A stretch of DNA of 64,000 nt from Candidatus Gallimonas merdae (GCA_904419525.1 CAJFRT010000002.1:186001-250000), one strand, 5' to 3'. Shown: positions 1 to 10,656, numbered from the stretch's first letter. A program made the numbers and translations. Notes: generated by a model from the letters alone, not told the origin.

Positions 1-6
1 GGACCG

Positions 7-810
7 TCAGGCCTCCATGATATCTTCATACGGTTTCCCGAGCACATAGCGCGCGACGGTGAGCCGGTTGCCGTCGCGGTCGGTCGCCGCGTATGTTTCA
101 AACCATTCGGGATGCCGCAGGACCTTTACGGCCATATCGTCCCAGATATAACACCCCTTTTCGCCCGAAACAAAGGTCATTTCCCGCGCCCGACGCACGA
201 TTTTTGCAAGAAAACCCGTACCTGCAGGCGGATTTTTCTGAATATTGAGCGCAGGCACGCGGCAGGTGTCCATCGTCACGGCGACGTGCGGCCAGGTGCG
301 CACGGCAATCGAAAACGCCTCCCTGTCCAGCGCATGATTGAATTCGTAGCCATGGAAATTTGGCTCTTCGGCAATATTCCCGCCCATAAAAACGAACCTG
401 CGGGCATTTTTATGCGCGAGAATGCGGGGCACGAGCGTCATGGGGCCCAGACTCAGAAGGTCAAATTCCCCGCTCAGCTCCTCCAGCCACTGTGCAAAGG
501 GAACGACCGGGGCGCAGAACCCCGCGGCATCGGAAAACAGATCCCCCATGCCGTCCTCGCCGTGAATGGTCTTGAGGAATTCATAGGGCTGCGCCTCCCC
601 CGTCGTGTCCACGACGGTGAGCGGCACCGTTCCGAACGGAAGGTGCGCCACGAGTTTTTTCGCGTTTTCCAGCGAAACTTCGGGCGGGACATTTCCGCCC
701 GCCGCAACCAGCACCGCCTCCGAATAGCCGTCCTGCGCGGCGTGCGCAAGGGCATCGGCCGTCGCGGCGGCGTCGTCCAGGCCGTAATCACAGCAAAGAA
801 TGAGTTTCAT
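7..810 (-). CDS. Nucleoside hydrolase-like protein (inosine-uridine preferring family)
   Basis: ORF with internal start MKLILCCDYGLDDAAAT; N-terminal Asp-rich motif and GPMTLVPRIL / FMGGN motifs resemble IU-nucleoside hydrolases. Confidence 0.75.
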   Translation of the reverse strand: MKLILCCDYGLDDAAATADALAHAAQDGYSEAVLVAAGGNVPPEVSLENAKKLVAHLPFGTVPLTVVDTTGEAQPYEFLKTIHGEDGMGDLFSDAAGFCAPVVPFAQWLEELSGEFDLLSLGPMTLVPRILAHKNARRFVFMGGNIAEEPNFHGYEFNHALDREAFSIAVRTWPHVAVTMDTCRVPALNIQKNPPAGTGFLAKIVRRAREMTFVSGEKGCYIWDDMAVKVLRHPEWFETYAATDRDGNRLTVARYVLGKPYEDIMEA

Positions 811-866
811 ACCCACATTATAGCACGGCGCGCCCCTTTTTACAAGGGGCGCGCCGAAATTCATCT

Positions 867-2240
867 TTACATAATGTTTTTGACCGTACGCGGGAAGAGC
901 ACGACGTCGCGGATGTTCTCCATGCCCGTCACGTACATGACGAAGCGGTCAAATCCCAATCCGAATCCGCCGTGCGGCGCCGTTCCGAATTTTCTGAGAT
1001 CGAGATACTGCTCGTAGGAGGCCAGATCCATGCCCCTTGCCTGCATCGCGGCAAGCAGTTTGTCGGGATCGGCCTCGCGTTCGCTTCCGCCGATGATCTC
1101 GCCGATGCCGGGAACAAGCAGATCGGTCGCCGCGACCGTCTTCCCGTCCGCGTTCTGCTTCATATAGAACGACTTGATCTCCTTGGGGTAGTTGACGACG
1201 AACACGGGCTTCCGATAGACCTGTTCCGTGATATATTTTTCATGCTCCGTCTGCAGATCGCAGCCCCATTCCACGGGGAACTGGAACTTCACGTCCGCCT
1301 TTTTCAAAAGCTCGATGGCGTCCGTATAGTCGAGCACCGCAAAGCTGCTCTCCACGATGTTGGAAAGTTTCGCTTTCAGGCCGTTTTCCACAAACCTTTC
1401 AAAGAAGTCCATTTCGGCGGGGCATTCCTCCAGCACGGCGCGCACGACGTACTTGATCATGTCCTCGGCGACCTCCATGACTTCGGGAAGTTCCGCAAAC
1501 GCGATCTCGGGCTCGACGTGCCAGAACTCTGCGAGATGGCGCGTCGTGTTGGAATTCTCCGCACGGAAGGAAGGCCCGAACGTGTAGATCCTGCCCAGCG
1601 CCATGGCCGCGACTTCCCCTTCCAGCTGTCCGGAGACGGAGAGCCCCGCTTTCTGGCCGAAAAAGTCTTCCTTGTAATATGCTTCCTCGCTGTCATATGC
1701 GGCGTTCCAGGGCTGCGTCGTCACACGGAACATCTCCCCCGCGCCCTCGCAGTCGCTGGCAGTGATGAGCGGCGTGTGGATATAGTAAAATCTGTTTTCG
1801 TGGAAATAGCGGTGGATCGCCTGCGCCGCCACGCTGCGCACGCGGAAGACCGCGGAAAACATGTTCGTGCGCAGTCTCAGATGCGGGATCCCGCGGAGGA
1901 ATTCCAGCGTGGTGCGCTTCTTCTGAATGGGATAGTCGTTCGGGCATCTGCCGAGCAGCGTCACGCTCTCGGCGTTCAGCTCCGCCCCGTCCCCCTTAAA
2001 GGCCTTGACGACGACGCCCGTCGCCGCGACCGAGGCGCCGCACTTGGTGCACTCGGGATCGAGCGAAAGGCTTGATTTGTCCACGACGACCTGCAGGCGG
2101 GAAAAACTCGTCCCGTCCGTCAGTTCCAGAAAGGCGACCGCCGCCGAATCGCGCGACGTGCGCACCCAGCCGCAGACGGTCACCTTGCTCCCGAGGAGCG
2201 TCTTATCCTGCAATACCGTTGCAATATCGATGTGTTTCAT
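867..2240 (-). CDS. asnS: Asparaginyl-tRNA synthetase
   Basis: Start at [32 protein letters not shown]; class II motifs [21 protein letters not shown] and [29 protein letters not shown]. Confidence 0.95.
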   Translation of the reverse strand: MKHIDIATVLQDKTLLGSKVTVCGWVRTSRDSAAVAFLELTDGTSFSRLQVVVDKSSLSLDPECTKCGASVAATGVVVKAFKGDGAELNAESVTLLGRCPNDYPIQKKRTTLEFLRGIPHLRLRTNMFSAVFRVRSVAAQAIHRYFHENRFYYIHTPLITASDCEGAGEMFRVTTQPWNAAYDSEEAYYKEDFFGQKAGLSVSGQLEGEVAAMALGRIYTFGPSFRAENSNTTRHLAEFWHVEPEIAFAELPEVMEVAEDMIKYVVRAVLEECPAEMDFFERFVENGLKAKLSNIVESSFAVLDYTDAIELLKKADVKFQFPVEWGCDLQTEHEKYITEQVYRKPVFVVNYPKEIKSFYMKQNADGKTVAATDLLVPGIGEIIGGSEREADPDKLLAAMQARGMDLASYEQYLDLRKFGTAPHGGFGLGFDRFVMYVTGMENIRDVVLFPRTVKNIM

Positions 2241-2346
2241 GATCGTTTCCTGAATCCCGTCCGTCTGAAATAATGTGCCGCAGACGATCGGCGCGCCTTC
2301 CGGACCGGACCTTTTGTCCCGTTTCCGGAAAGGACATGCATCGGCA

Positions 2347-3774
2347 TCAGTATGCGCGCGCAAAGATGACGGTATGCTCCGCTTTTTTGCCGCACACGAC
2401 GCACGTGTCCGAAGTTTTCTCCCCGTCAAGAACGCGGGCGGTCGCCTGCGCGAATTCCTTGACCTTGTCCTCGCACTCCCGGCAGCCGCACCAGCCCGCA
2501 CGCACAAAGTTGCCGCCTTCGACGCCCGCCAGAAGCTCGTCGAGGGAGCCGGCCCGGACAATACGGCTGTCCATGCGCGCCTTGGCGCGGTCGTACATGT
2601 TCTCCGAGATCTGCGAAAGGAGCGTCCGAACGGACTGTTCCGCGCCGTCGAGCGCGCATTCCGTCTTTTCCAGCGTGTCGCGGCGGAAAAGCAGGCATTT
2701 GCCCGCCTCCAGATCGCGCGGCCCGAGTTCGATGCGGACGGGCACGCCCTTCATCTCCCATTCGTTGAACTTCCAGCCCGGCGAATTCTCCGAATCGTCC
2801 AGCACGACGCGGATCCCCGCCGCGGCAAGTTTTTCTTTCAGGGCGCGGCACGCCTCCATGACGCCCTCTTTTTTGGACGCAATGGGCACGATGACTGCCT
2901 GCACGGGCGCAACGACGGGCGGCATGACCAGTCCGCGCGCATCGCCGTGCGTCATGATGATCGCACCGATCAGGCGCGTGGAGACGCCGAACGACGTCGT
3001 ATATCCGTATTTCAATGTACCGTCCTTATCGAGGAACCTGATGTCGAACGCTTTGGCAAAGTTCTGCCCGAGATAGTGCGTGGTCCCCGCCTGCAGGCTC
3101 TTGCCGTCATGCATCATCGCCTCCATGCCGAAGGTAGCGACCGCACCGGCGAACTTCTCCTTTTCCGTCTTGCGGCCGGTCAGAACGGGCATGGCAAGGC
3201 AGGTGCGGGCAAATTCCTCATAGACGGCGAGCATTTTCAGCGTCTCGTCCATCGCCTCGTCCTCCGAAGCGTGGACGGTATGCCCTTCCTGCCACAGGAA
3301 TTCGCTTGTCCGCAGGAAGGGACGGGTGGTCTTTTCCCAGCGCATGACGTTTGCCCACTGGTTCATGAGCACGGGCAGGTCGCGGTAGGACTGGATCCAC
3401 TTGCTGTACATGCTGCCGATAATCGTCTCGGACGTGGGACGGATGCAGAGCGGCTCTGCAAGTTTTTCCCCGCCCGCATGCGTGACGACGGCGACTTCGG
3501 GTGCAAACCCTTCCACGTGTTCCGCCTCTTTCGTCATAAAGCTCATGGGGATCAGCAGAGGGAAATAGGCGTTCTCGATCCCCAGCGCCTTGAAGCGGCG
3601 GTCCATTTCTTTCTGAATATTCTCCCAGATCGCATAGCCGTACGGACGAATGACCATCGTCCCCTTGACGGGCCCGTAGTCGACAAGTTTCGTCTTGACG
3701 ACGACGTCGGTGTACCACTGCGGAAAATCCGTTTCGATGTCCGCGATCTGCTCCACAAAATTGTCCTTTGCCAT
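2347..3774 (-). CDS. proS: Prolyl-tRNA synthetase (ProS type 3, eukaryote/archaeal-like)
   Basis: [67 protein letters not shown]. Confidence 0.95.
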   Translation of the reverse strand: MAKDNFVEQIADIETDFPQWYTDVVVKTKLVDYGPVKGTMVIRPYGYAIWENIQKEMDRRFKALGIENAYFPLLIPMSFMTKEAEHVEGFAPEVAVVTHAGGEKLAEPLCIRPTSETIIGSMYSKWIQSYRDLPVLMNQWANVMRWEKTTRPFLRTSEFLWQEGHTVHASEDEAMDETLKMLAVYEEFARTCLAMPVLTGRKTEKEKFAGAVATFGMEAMMHDGKSLQAGTTHYLGQNFAKAFDIRFLDKDGTLKYGYTTSFGVSTRLIGAIIMTHGDARGLVMPPVVAPVQAVIVPIASKKEGVMEACRALKEKLAAAGIRVVLDDSENSPGWKFNEWEMKGVPVRIELGPRDLEAGKCLLFRRDTLEKTECALDGAEQSVRTLLSQISENMYDRAKARMDSRIVRAGSLDELLAGVEGGNFVRAGWCGCRECEDKVKEFAQATARVLDGEKTSDTCVVCGKKAEHTVIFARAY

Positions 3775-3830
3775 GTCCGCTCCGAAGCCGCGCGCCTGCC
3801 GGCGCGCGTAAAATTAAAAAAGATAGGGTA

Positions 3831-3860
3831 ATTATACCATATCTTTGTCCATTCGTCCAA
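3831..3860 (-). promoter_or_regulatory. Putative sigma-A promoter of proS
   Basis: Minus strand TTGGAC (3855-3860), 18-bp spacer, TATAAT (3831-3836), upstream of proS start at 3774. Confidence 0.55.
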
Positions 3861-4635
3861 CGTTTGAGGGGGGACTTTTCCGGGCTCCGCCAAAAATTCT
3901 TGCAAGGACGGGAAAGAGAACGAACACGCTCACGGCGGCGCTGACGGTCTGCGGCAGCATTGCCAGGAATCCCGCATAGAAATATCCGAGCGCGGCGTCC
4001 CGCGTATACCCGTAAAAAAGCGGCGTGATCACGTCGTCCAGAAGCGTAAAACACACCGTGAAGAGCGCGGCAAGCGAAGCGAGCGCGGCCGCCTCCATTC
4101 CCTGCCGCAGCACGCCCTTTTGCCTGCCGGCCAGCAGAACAAAATACAGCACGAGCAGCGCGCACATGACAAAAAACAACGCCCAGGCCGCCCCTTTCAG
4201 GCGCGGAACATACAGAGCGCTCACAGGCAGTCCGGCGATTGCGGCAGCCGCCGCACCGCCCGCGAGCACGGCGAGCAGAACGGGACAGACCCACGCCGCG
4301 ATCGGACGCCCCCTTCCGCCCAGCCAGCCGAAAAACAGCGCGAACGCATTGAAGTAAACAAGGTAGAGCACGATGACGTTGGGGTAAAACCCGAAAATGA
4401 AACAGCGCAGCAGCGAAAAAGCCGTTGCCGTCAGCATGCCGCACCGGATCCCGAACAGATAACAGAACGCCAGCAAAAGCGCCGTGACCAGTTCCACGCC
4501 GGGCACAAAGGAGAGCACGAACTGCGCCACCAGCAAAACCGCGCACATGACGGCGCTCGCGGCGGCCGTGTGCGCCGGCCCAGGGCGCCCCGACTTGGTT
4601 CCGTTACGCGTCGATCTCTGTCCAGACGATCGCAT
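3832..4635 (-). CDS. ECF-type transporter S component-like integral membrane protein
   Basis: Multiple hydrophobic segments; AAASAVMCAVLLVAQFVLSFVPGVELVTALLLAFCYLFGIRCGMLTATAFSLLRCF resembles ECF S components; start placed at MRSSGQRST, overlapping the upstream gene by 32 nt. Confidence 0.65.
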   Translation of the reverse strand: MRSSGQRSTRNGTKSGRPGPAHTAAASAVMCAVLLVAQFVLSFVPGVELVTALLLAFCYLFGIRCGMLTATAFSLLRCFIFGFYPNVIVLYLVYFNAFALFFGWLGGRGRPIAAWVCPVLLAVLAGGAAAAAIAGLPVSALYVPRLKGAAWALFFVMCALLVLYFVLLAGRQKGVLRQGMEAAALASLAALFTVCFTLLDDVITPLFYGYTRDAALGYFYAGFLAMLPQTVSAAVSVFVLFPVLARIFGGARKSPPSNVGRMDKDMV

Positions 4636-5071
4636 ACAGTTCGCCTTCGGCAAGAGGAAGCCCGGAGACGCCGTAAGAAGCCAGGGCAAGCGTCTTGTCC
4701 TCATACTCCAACGTTCCGAACGATGCGGAAGAATATACGGTCTCGTCCAACGACTCCAGCGTGGTATAGACCGCCCAATAATATTCGTCCGTCGCCTCGG
4801 TGCCGTTCAGCGACGTAAGATAGAACCCGTACTGCGACTCGCTGCCCCCGAACGTGAGGTTTCCGTCCTTCTGCAGCACGGAAAGCGCATCGTAGAGGCT
4901 CTTCGTATTGTCCCCGGCCAGCACTTCGATGACGACGCACGTCTCGTCGCTCGAACGGATCTCCACCCGTGCGTTCCCGATATCCGCCGACGGTCTGCAT
5001 GCCGCGAGCGGCGCCATGCACAGCAGGGCGGCGGCGCCCGCTCCGATGATCTTCCAAATATTACCCTTCAT
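4604..5071 (-). CDS. DUF4430-domain lipoprotein
   Basis: MKGNIWKIIGAGAAALLCMAPLAAC lipobox; SLYDALSVLQKDGNLTFGGSESQYGFYLTSLNGTEATDEYYWAVYTT resembles DUF4430/transcobalamin-like C-terminal domain. Confidence 0.75.
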   Translation of the reverse strand: MKGNIWKIIGAGAAALLCMAPLAACRPSADIGNARVEIRSSDETCVVIEVLAGDNTKSLYDALSVLQKDGNLTFGGSESQYGFYLTSLNGTEATDEYYWAVYTTLESLDETVYSSASFGTLEYEDKTLALASYGVSGLPLAEGELYAIVWTEIDA

Positions 5072-5166
5072 GCCTGCTCCTTGTTGCGCCGTGTTGCGGC
5101 GCTGAAAATTCCTGCGGCACGATGCCGTGCACCGTGCCGCCGATGATTGCCGAAATACCGGACCTC

Positions 5167-6057
5167 TTAAAATTCGTTTCTCAGCGACTTCGTGAAATAG
5201 CCGAGCGCAAAGGCATTCGGTCCGAGGTGCGATCCGATCACGGGGCCCATGATCTGTACGTGCGGCTGAATGCCGAAGCGTTCCCTGACATACGCTTCCA
5301 GTTCGCGCGCCGCGGGCTCGTTGTCCGTATGGACGATGAACAGGTGTTTGGGCTCTGCGGGGCCCTCCTTCTCCATCTTTGCCTTGATGTATGCGATCGC
5401 CTTTTTCGTCCCCTTCACCTTGTCGATGACGACGAGCTTGCCGCCGTTGTCGAACGTGAGCACGGGTTTGATGTTGAGCATGGTGCCGATCGCCGCGCTC
5501 GCCGCGCCGACCCGTCCGCCGCGTCTGAGATATTTGAGGTCGTCCGCGATCACAAAGTGCTGCAGATGCAGACGAAGACCGTTCACATAGTCGTATGTTT
5601 CCTTTGCCGTCCTGCCGGCATTGCGCCATTCGAGCGCCTGGCGGACAAGCGCCCCCTGTCCCACCGTTGCCGTCAGGGGATCGACGACATAGACTTCAAA
5701 TTTCGGATAGTCCTTTTTGACGTCCGCCGCCGCCTTTGCCGCCACCGTCTTGGTGGGAGAAAGACCGGAAGAGATCGTAAAGTGCACGACTTCTTCCGCG
5801 CCCTCCTGCGCAAGTTTCAGAAAGTGCTCATAGTGCGATTCATAGTTGAGCATGGACGTCCGCGAAAACCCGCCCGCGCGCAGTTCGTTATAGAAATCCA
5901 CATACTGCTGATACTGTGTGAAATTGTCGAGGCGGTCTTCGAGCACGCCCTCCTTTTCCACGGTGAATGTGAGCGGAACAAATTTGATGTCGTTCTCCCT
6001 GATAAAATCCTGATACAGATCGCAGGTCGAATCGGTCGAAAGCGTGAATTTGTACAT
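5167..6057 (-). CDS. DegV family fatty-acid-binding protein
   Basis: MYKFTLSTDSTCDL; TISSGLSPTKTVA; LKYLRRGGRVGAASAAIGTMLNIKPVL. Confidence 0.92.
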   Translation of the reverse strand: MYKFTLSTDSTCDLYQDFIRENDIKFVPLTFTVEKEGVLEDRLDNFTQYQQYVDFYNELRAGGFSRTSMLNYESHYEHFLKLAQEGAEEVVHFTISSGLSPTKTVAAKAAADVKKDYPKFEVYVVDPLTATVGQGALVRQALEWRNAGRTAKETYDYVNGLRLHLQHFVIADDLKYLRRGGRVGAASAAIGTMLNIKPVLTFDNGGKLVVIDKVKGTKKAIAYIKAKMEKEGPAEPKHLFIVHTDNEPAARELEAYVRERFGIQPHVQIMGPVIGSHLGPNAFALGYFTKSLRNEF

Positions 6058-6151
6058 TGTTTACTCTCCGAATATTTTCTTCCATTATATCATAACTTTG
6101 TGACAATCGCAATATTTTTTTGGAAAAAGAATTCTTTTTTGCGAAAAGCCC

Positions 6152-6180
6152 TTGAAAAAAGCGCTCCGAAACGGTATAAT
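6152..6180 (+). promoter_or_regulatory. Sigma-A promoter for the phosphomutase gene
   Basis: TTGAAA (6152-6157), 17-bp spacer, TATAAT (6175-6180). Confidence 0.75.
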
Positions 6181-6227
6181 AAAGCCATGCGGGCAGGCAG
6201 CTGCCAAATTATGCCCGCGGGGGGATT

Positions 6228-7730
6228 ATGACCGAACAGGAATTTTTAAGTTTACGAAACGGCACGGACGTGCGCGGGACGGCTCTGCCCGGCGTTCCGG
6301 GCGATCCCGTGACCCTGACAGACGAAGCAGTCTCCGCCATCGCGAAGGCGTTTTTTGTCTGGGCGGCGGAAAAGACGGGAAAAAAGGCGCCCGTTCTGGC
6401 CGTCGGGTATGACTCGCGCCTGACGGCGGAGCATCTTTGCGGGCTCGTCGCAGAAGGGTATGCTTCCTGCGGCGGGGACGTCATCAGAACGGGGCTCTCC
6501 TCCACGCCGTCCATGTTCATGCTGTTGCAGGAGGATTTCGGCGCGGACGTCTCCGTGATGATCACGGCAAGCCACCTTCCCAGGCAGAAAAACGGGCTCA
6601 AATTTTTCTGCAGGGACGGAGGTCTGGAAGGATCGGACGTCGCCGATATCCTGAAACTTGCGGCGAAGGGCGCTTTCCCCGCGGGGAAGGGCCGCATTAC
6701 GGAAAAAAGCTACATTGAGACGTATGCCGCGGGGCTTGTGGAGAAAGTGCGCTCCGCCTGCGGGGAGGACAGGCCCCTTTCCGGCAAGCGCATCCTTGTG
6801 GACGCCGGCAACGGCGCGGGCGGATTCTATGTCGACCTTGTCCTGAAACCCCTGGGCGCGGACACGACGGGTTCGCAGTTCCTGGATCCCGACGGAAACT
6901 TCCCCAACCACATTCCCAACCCCGAAAACGAGACGGCGATGCAGTCCGTCTGCGCGGCCGTCAAAAAGAACAGGGCCGACTTCGGCATCATCTTCGACAC
7001 CGACGTCGACCGCGCGGGCGCAGTCGCCCCGGACGGCGAGGAGATCAACCGCAACCGCCTGATCGCGCTGATCTCCGCCATTCTTCTGGCAGAAAAGCCG
7101 GGCGTCATCGTCACCGATTCCGTGACGAGCGACGGGCTTGCCGCGTTCATCAGGGCCCACGGCGGGGTGCACCGGCGCTTCAAACGGGGATATAAAAACG
7201 TCATCAACGAGAGCAAGCGCCTGAATGCGGCGGGAGAGTACTCCCCCCTCGCCATCGAGACGAGCGGCCACGCGGCGCTGAAGGAAAACTTCTTCCTTGA
7301 CGACGGAGCCTATCTTGTCACCCGCCTGCTGATCGCGCTCGCGCAGCGCGCAAAGGAGGGAAAAGATCTGATGTCGCTGATCGCCGACCTTCCCGAACCC
7401 GCGGAGGCGGCGGAAGTGCGCCTTTCGTTCGTGCCCGGCTGCAACTTCAAGGCGCTGGGCGCCGGCGTCATCTCCGACTTCACGGCCTATGCGCAGCAGT
7501 CCCCCGCCATGACGCCCGCTCCCGACAACTGCGAGGGCGTGCGCGTCAACTTTGCAAAGGACGAGGGCGACGGCTGGGCGCTGCTGCGGATGAGCCTGCA
7601 CGAACCGATCATGCCGATCAACGTCGAGAGCAACACGCCGGGCGGAAACAGACGCATCATGCGCGCCCTGTACGAGTTCCTCTCCAGATACCCCTTCCTC
7701 GATCTCGAAACTCTGAAAAAACAAATATAA
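6228..7730 (+). CDS. Phosphomannomutase/phosphoglucomutase family protein
   Basis: VGYDSRLTAEHLCGLVAEG; MITASHLP phosphoserine loop; DTDVDRAGAV metal loop. Confidence 0.9.
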   Translation: MTEQEFLSLRNGTDVRGTALPGVPGDPVTLTDEAVSAIAKAFFVWAAEKTGKKAPVLAVGYDSRLTAEHLCGLVAEGYASCGGDVIRTGLSSTPSMFMLLQEDFGADVSVMITASHLPRQKNGLKFFCRDGGLEGSDVADILKLAAKGAFPAGKGRITEKSYIETYAAGLVEKVRSACGEDRPLSGKRILVDAGNGAGGFYVDLVLKPLGADTTGSQFLDPDGNFPNHIPNPENETAMQSVCAAVKKNRADFGIIFDTDVDRAGAVAPDGEEINRNRLIALISAILLAEKPGVIVTDSVTSDGLAAFIRAHGGVHRRFKRGYKNVINESKRLNAAGEYSPLAIETSGHAALKENFFLDDGAYLVTRLLIALAQRAKEGKDLMSLIADLPEPAEAAEVRLSFVPGCNFKALGAGVISDFTAYAQQSPAMTPAPDNCEGVRVNFAKDEGDGWALLRMSLHEPIMPINVESNTPGGNRRIMRALYEFLSRYPFLDLETLKKQI

Positions 7731-7748
7731 TTCAAGGAGAATGAAGCT

Positions 7749-9755
7749 ATGAAAGAAGTCAAACAGACCACCATCAATGCGATCCGCATTCTTTCCGCGG
7801 AGGCCATTCAGAAAGCGAATTCGGGACATCCGGGACTTCCCATCGGTTCCGCCCCCATCGCGTACACGCTGTGGCAGAATTTCCTCAAATTCAACAACAA
7901 GGATCCCAAATGGGACGACCGCGACCGCTTTATCCTTTCGGCGGGACACGGTTCCATGCTCGACTATTCCCTGCTCTATCTGTACGGATTCGGTCTGACC
8001 AAAGAAGATCTGATGAACTTCCGTCAACTCGGTTCCAAGACGCCAGGCCACCCCGAATACGGCCACACCGTCGGGATCGAGACGACGACGGGCCCCCTCG
8101 GACAGGGCATCGCAAACGCCGTCGGCATGGCGGTCGCCGAAGCGCACCTTGCGGCCGTATTCAACCGCGAAGGCTTCCCCGTCGTCGATCACTACACGTA
8201 CGCGCTCTGCGGCGACGGCTGCCTTGAAGAGGGCATCTCCTACGAGGCCTGCTCGTTTGCCGGAACGCACGAACTCGGAAAGCTCATTCTCTTTTACGAC
8301 GACAACGACATCACCATCGAGGGCGATACGGACATCACGTTCAAAGAGGACGTCGCCATGCGCTTCAAGGCGCAGAACTGGCAGGTCATCAAGGTAGACC
8401 TCGTCGAAAATCCCGATAATGTCGCCATGCTCTCGAATGCGATCAAAAAGGCGCAGAAGGAGACGAAAAAGCCCTCCATCATCATCTGCAAGACCAAGAT
8501 CGGCTACGGCACGCCCCTTGAAGGCAGCCACAAGTGCCACGGCGCTCCCCTCGGCGAAGAGAACCTGAAAAAGACCAAGGAGCATTTCGGCTGGACAAGC
8601 GCCCCCTTCGAAGTCCCCGCGGAAGTGCTCGAACACACTGCAAAGGCCGGCAGGCGCGGCGCAAAGAAAGAGCGCGAATGGAAGGCGATGTTCGCGGAAT
8701 ACGAGGCGAAATATCCCGAACTTGCCAAGGCATACAAGGCGGCGATGAGCGGCGAAATGGTCGACCTTGCCAAAGTGGACGACTTGTTCCGCTTTGAAAA
8801 GCCCATGGCGACCCGCCAGACGTCGGCGACCGTCCTCAACAAGATCGCGGCTCTCGTTCCCAACCTGATGGGCGGTTCGGCGGACCTCGCTCCGTCCAAT
8901 CTGTCCGACATGAAGAACACGGACACCATCACGTACGGCGACTTTGCGCCCGGAAGCTACGAGGGCAGAAACATGCACTTCGGGATCCGCGAACATGCCA
9001 TGGCGGCGATCACCAACGGCATGCAGCTGCACGGCGGACTTCGCTGCTACTGCTCCACGTTCTTTATTTTCTCCGACTACTGCAAACACGCGATGCGTCT
9101 CTCCGCGCTCATGAACATTCCCGTCGTCTATATCCTGACGCACGACTCCATCGGCGTCGGAGAAGACGGCCCCACGCATGAACCCGTGGAGCAGCTCATC
9201 GCGCTCCGCTCCATTCCCAACATGAAGGTGTACCGCCCCGCGGACGGCAAAGAGACGGCCGCGGCATGGATCTCCGCGCTCACGGGCACCGCGCCCACCG
9301 CGCTCGTGCTCACCCGGCAGAATCTGCCCCAGTACGCCGGCAGCGGGCTTGCCGCACTCAAAGGCGGTTACGTGCTCGAGGACTGCGAGGGCACTCCCGA
9401 TGTGCTGCTCATCGCGAGCGGCTCGGAAGTCGAACAGTGCGTCGGCGCAAAGGCAAAACTCGCCGAAGAAGGCATCAAAGCGCGCGTGATCTCCATGCCC
9501 TGCTTTGAGGAATACGAAAAACAGAGCGCGGAATACAAGGAGAGCGTCATGCCCTCCGCCGTCAAAGCACGCGTGTGCATGGAAGCAGGCTCTTCCTACA
9601 GCTGGTACAAGTATGCGGGCGATCACGGCGAGATCATCGGCATGAACACGTTCGGCGCCAGCGGCCCCGCCGCACAGCTGTTCAAGCTGTTCGGCTTCAC
9701 CGTTGAAAACGTCGTGGAAAAAGCGAAAGCATCGCTTGCGAGCGTCAGAAAGTAA
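7749..9755 (+). CDS. tkt: Transketolase
   Basis: MKEVKQTTINAIRILSAEAIQKANSGHPGLPIGSAPIAYTLW; GHGSMLDYSLLYLYG; THDSIGVGEDGPTHEPVEQLIALRSIPN. Confidence 0.97.
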   Translation: MKEVKQTTINAIRILSAEAIQKANSGHPGLPIGSAPIAYTLWQNFLKFNNKDPKWDDRDRFILSAGHGSMLDYSLLYLYGFGLTKEDLMNFRQLGSKTPGHPEYGHTVGIETTTGPLGQGIANAVGMAVAEAHLAAVFNREGFPVVDHYTYALCGDGCLEEGISYEACSFAGTHELGKLILFYDDNDITIEGDTDITFKEDVAMRFKAQNWQVIKVDLVENPDNVAMLSNAIKKAQKETKKPSIIICKTKIGYGTPLEGSHKCHGAPLGEENLKKTKEHFGWTSAPFEVPAEVLEHTAKAGRRGAKKEREWKAMFAEYEAKYPELAKAYKAAMSGEMVDLAKVDDLFRFEKPMATRQTSATVLNKIAALVPNLMGGSADLAPSNLSDMKNTDTITYGDFAPGSYEGRNMHFGIREHAMAAITNGMQLHGGLRCYCSTFFIFSDYCKHAMRLSALMNIPVVYILTHDSIGVGEDGPTHEPVEQLIALRSIPNMKVYRPADGKETAAAWISALTGTAPTALVLTRQNLPQYAGSGLAALKGGYVLEDCEGTPDVLLIASGSEVEQCVGAKAKLAEEGIKARVISMPCFEEYEKQSAEYKESVMPSAVKARVCMEAGSSYSWYKYAGDHGEIIGMNTFGASGPAAQLFKLFGFTVENVVEKAKASLASVRK

Positions 9756-9760
9756 TCAAA

Positions 9761-9792
9761 AATCCGGGCGCGGTCTCGCGCCCGGATTTTTC
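9761..9792 (+). terminator. Intrinsic terminator downstream of tkt
   Basis: AATCCGGGCGCG-GTCT-CGCGCCCGGATTTTTC. Confidence 0.85.
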
Positions 9793-9829
9793 TTCTGTCC
9801 TCAGAAAAATCATCGATCGGAAAAGACAC

Positions 9830-10372
9830 ATGGACATTCAGGATATCGAAACCCTCTATCTTCACCGGCAGAGCTGCCGCGCCTTTGACGGACGCGAGGT
9901 TCCCGAAGAACTCGTAAAAAAGGTGTGTTCCCTTGCTCTGCTTGCCCCCTCCGCCTGCAACGCCCAGCCGTGGAAGCTGGTCGCCGTGCTCGGCGAACAG
10001 CGCAAAGAAGTTGCAAAATGTCTGCAAGGCCTCGGCATGAACAAGTTCGCCTCCGACGCAGGCGCGCTGGTCGCAGTCAGTTCGGGAAGAAGCAATCTCA
10101 CGGCAAAACTCGGCGGACGCATGAAGGGCACCGACTTCACGGCAAACGATCTGGGCATTCTCACCGCGCATCTGGTGCTGGCCGCCGACGCCGCCGGGCT
10201 CTCGAGCTGTATCCTCGGCTGGCGGAACGAGGACAGGCTGTGCGAAGTCCTCGGCGTCGGGAAAGAGACGCATATTCCCGTGGTCGTCGCCCTCGGCTAT
10301 GCCAAGGAAGACGACCCGATCCGTCCCAAAAAACGCAAGCCGTGTGAAGAAACTCTGCTCATTCTCAAATAA
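9830..10372 (+). CDS. Nitroreductase family protein
   Basis: RQSCRAFDGREVPEELVKKVCSLALLAPSACNAQPWKLVAV; C-terminal LGYAKEDDPIRPKKRK. Confidence 0.9.
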   Translation: MDIQDIETLYLHRQSCRAFDGREVPEELVKKVCSLALLAPSACNAQPWKLVAVLGEQRKEVAKCLQGLGMNKFASDAGALVAVSSGRSNLTAKLGGRMKGTDFTANDLGILTAHLVLAADAAGLSSCILGWRNEDRLCEVLGVGKETHIPVVVALGYAKEDDPIRPKKRKPCEETLLILK

Positions 10373-10388
10373 GTTTTATTTTGAATAG

Positions 10389-10426
10389 CGGCAGGCGGGA
10401 CTGCTTTTTGCAGTCCCGCCCGCCGC
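10389..10426. terminator. Long hairpin between convergent genes (probable terminator, no clear U-tract)
   Basis: GCGGCAGGCGGGACTGC-TTTTT-GCAGTCCCGCCCGCCGC. Confidence 0.5.
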
Positions 10427-10443
10427 ACATATGTCAGGCCGGT

Positions 10444-10650
10444 TCAGTCTTCCAGACCGGCAAGATAGTCGATGCTCACGCCGAAATAGCGCGACATCGC
10501 AACCAGTTTGGAGAGCGTCGGCTCACACTTGCCGAGTTCCCATAAACTGATGATGGATTTTCCGACATCCAGTTCCCTGGCAAGCTGGACCTGACCGATC
10601 CCCTTTTCCTGACGCAGCTCTTTCAACCGTTCACAGAATACCCCGTTCAT
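10444..10650 (-). CDS. XRE-family HTH transcriptional regulator (68 aa)
   Basis: MNGVFCERLKELRQEKGIGQVQLARELDVGKSIISLWELGKCEPTLSKLVAMSRYFGVSIDYLAG. Confidence 0.92.
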   Translation of the reverse strand: MNGVFCERLKELRQEKGIGQVQLARELDVGKSIISLWELGKCEPTLSKLVAMSRYFGVSIDYLAGLED

Positions 10651-10656
10651 ACCTAT

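Noticed and set aside
2241-2346. Possible T-box leader upstream of asnS
   Set aside because: The asnS-proS gap is only 106 bp and I could not find a T-box core or an attenuator.
2275-3831. 518-aa plus-strand ORF opposite proS
   Set aside because: Antisense shadow of a confident prolyl-tRNA synthetase.
6252-9626. 1124-aa minus-strand ORF antisense to the phosphomutase and transketolase genes
   Set aside because: It is a shadow frame produced by GC-biased codon use; it spans two well-recognised plus-strand enzymes and shows no recognisable domain.
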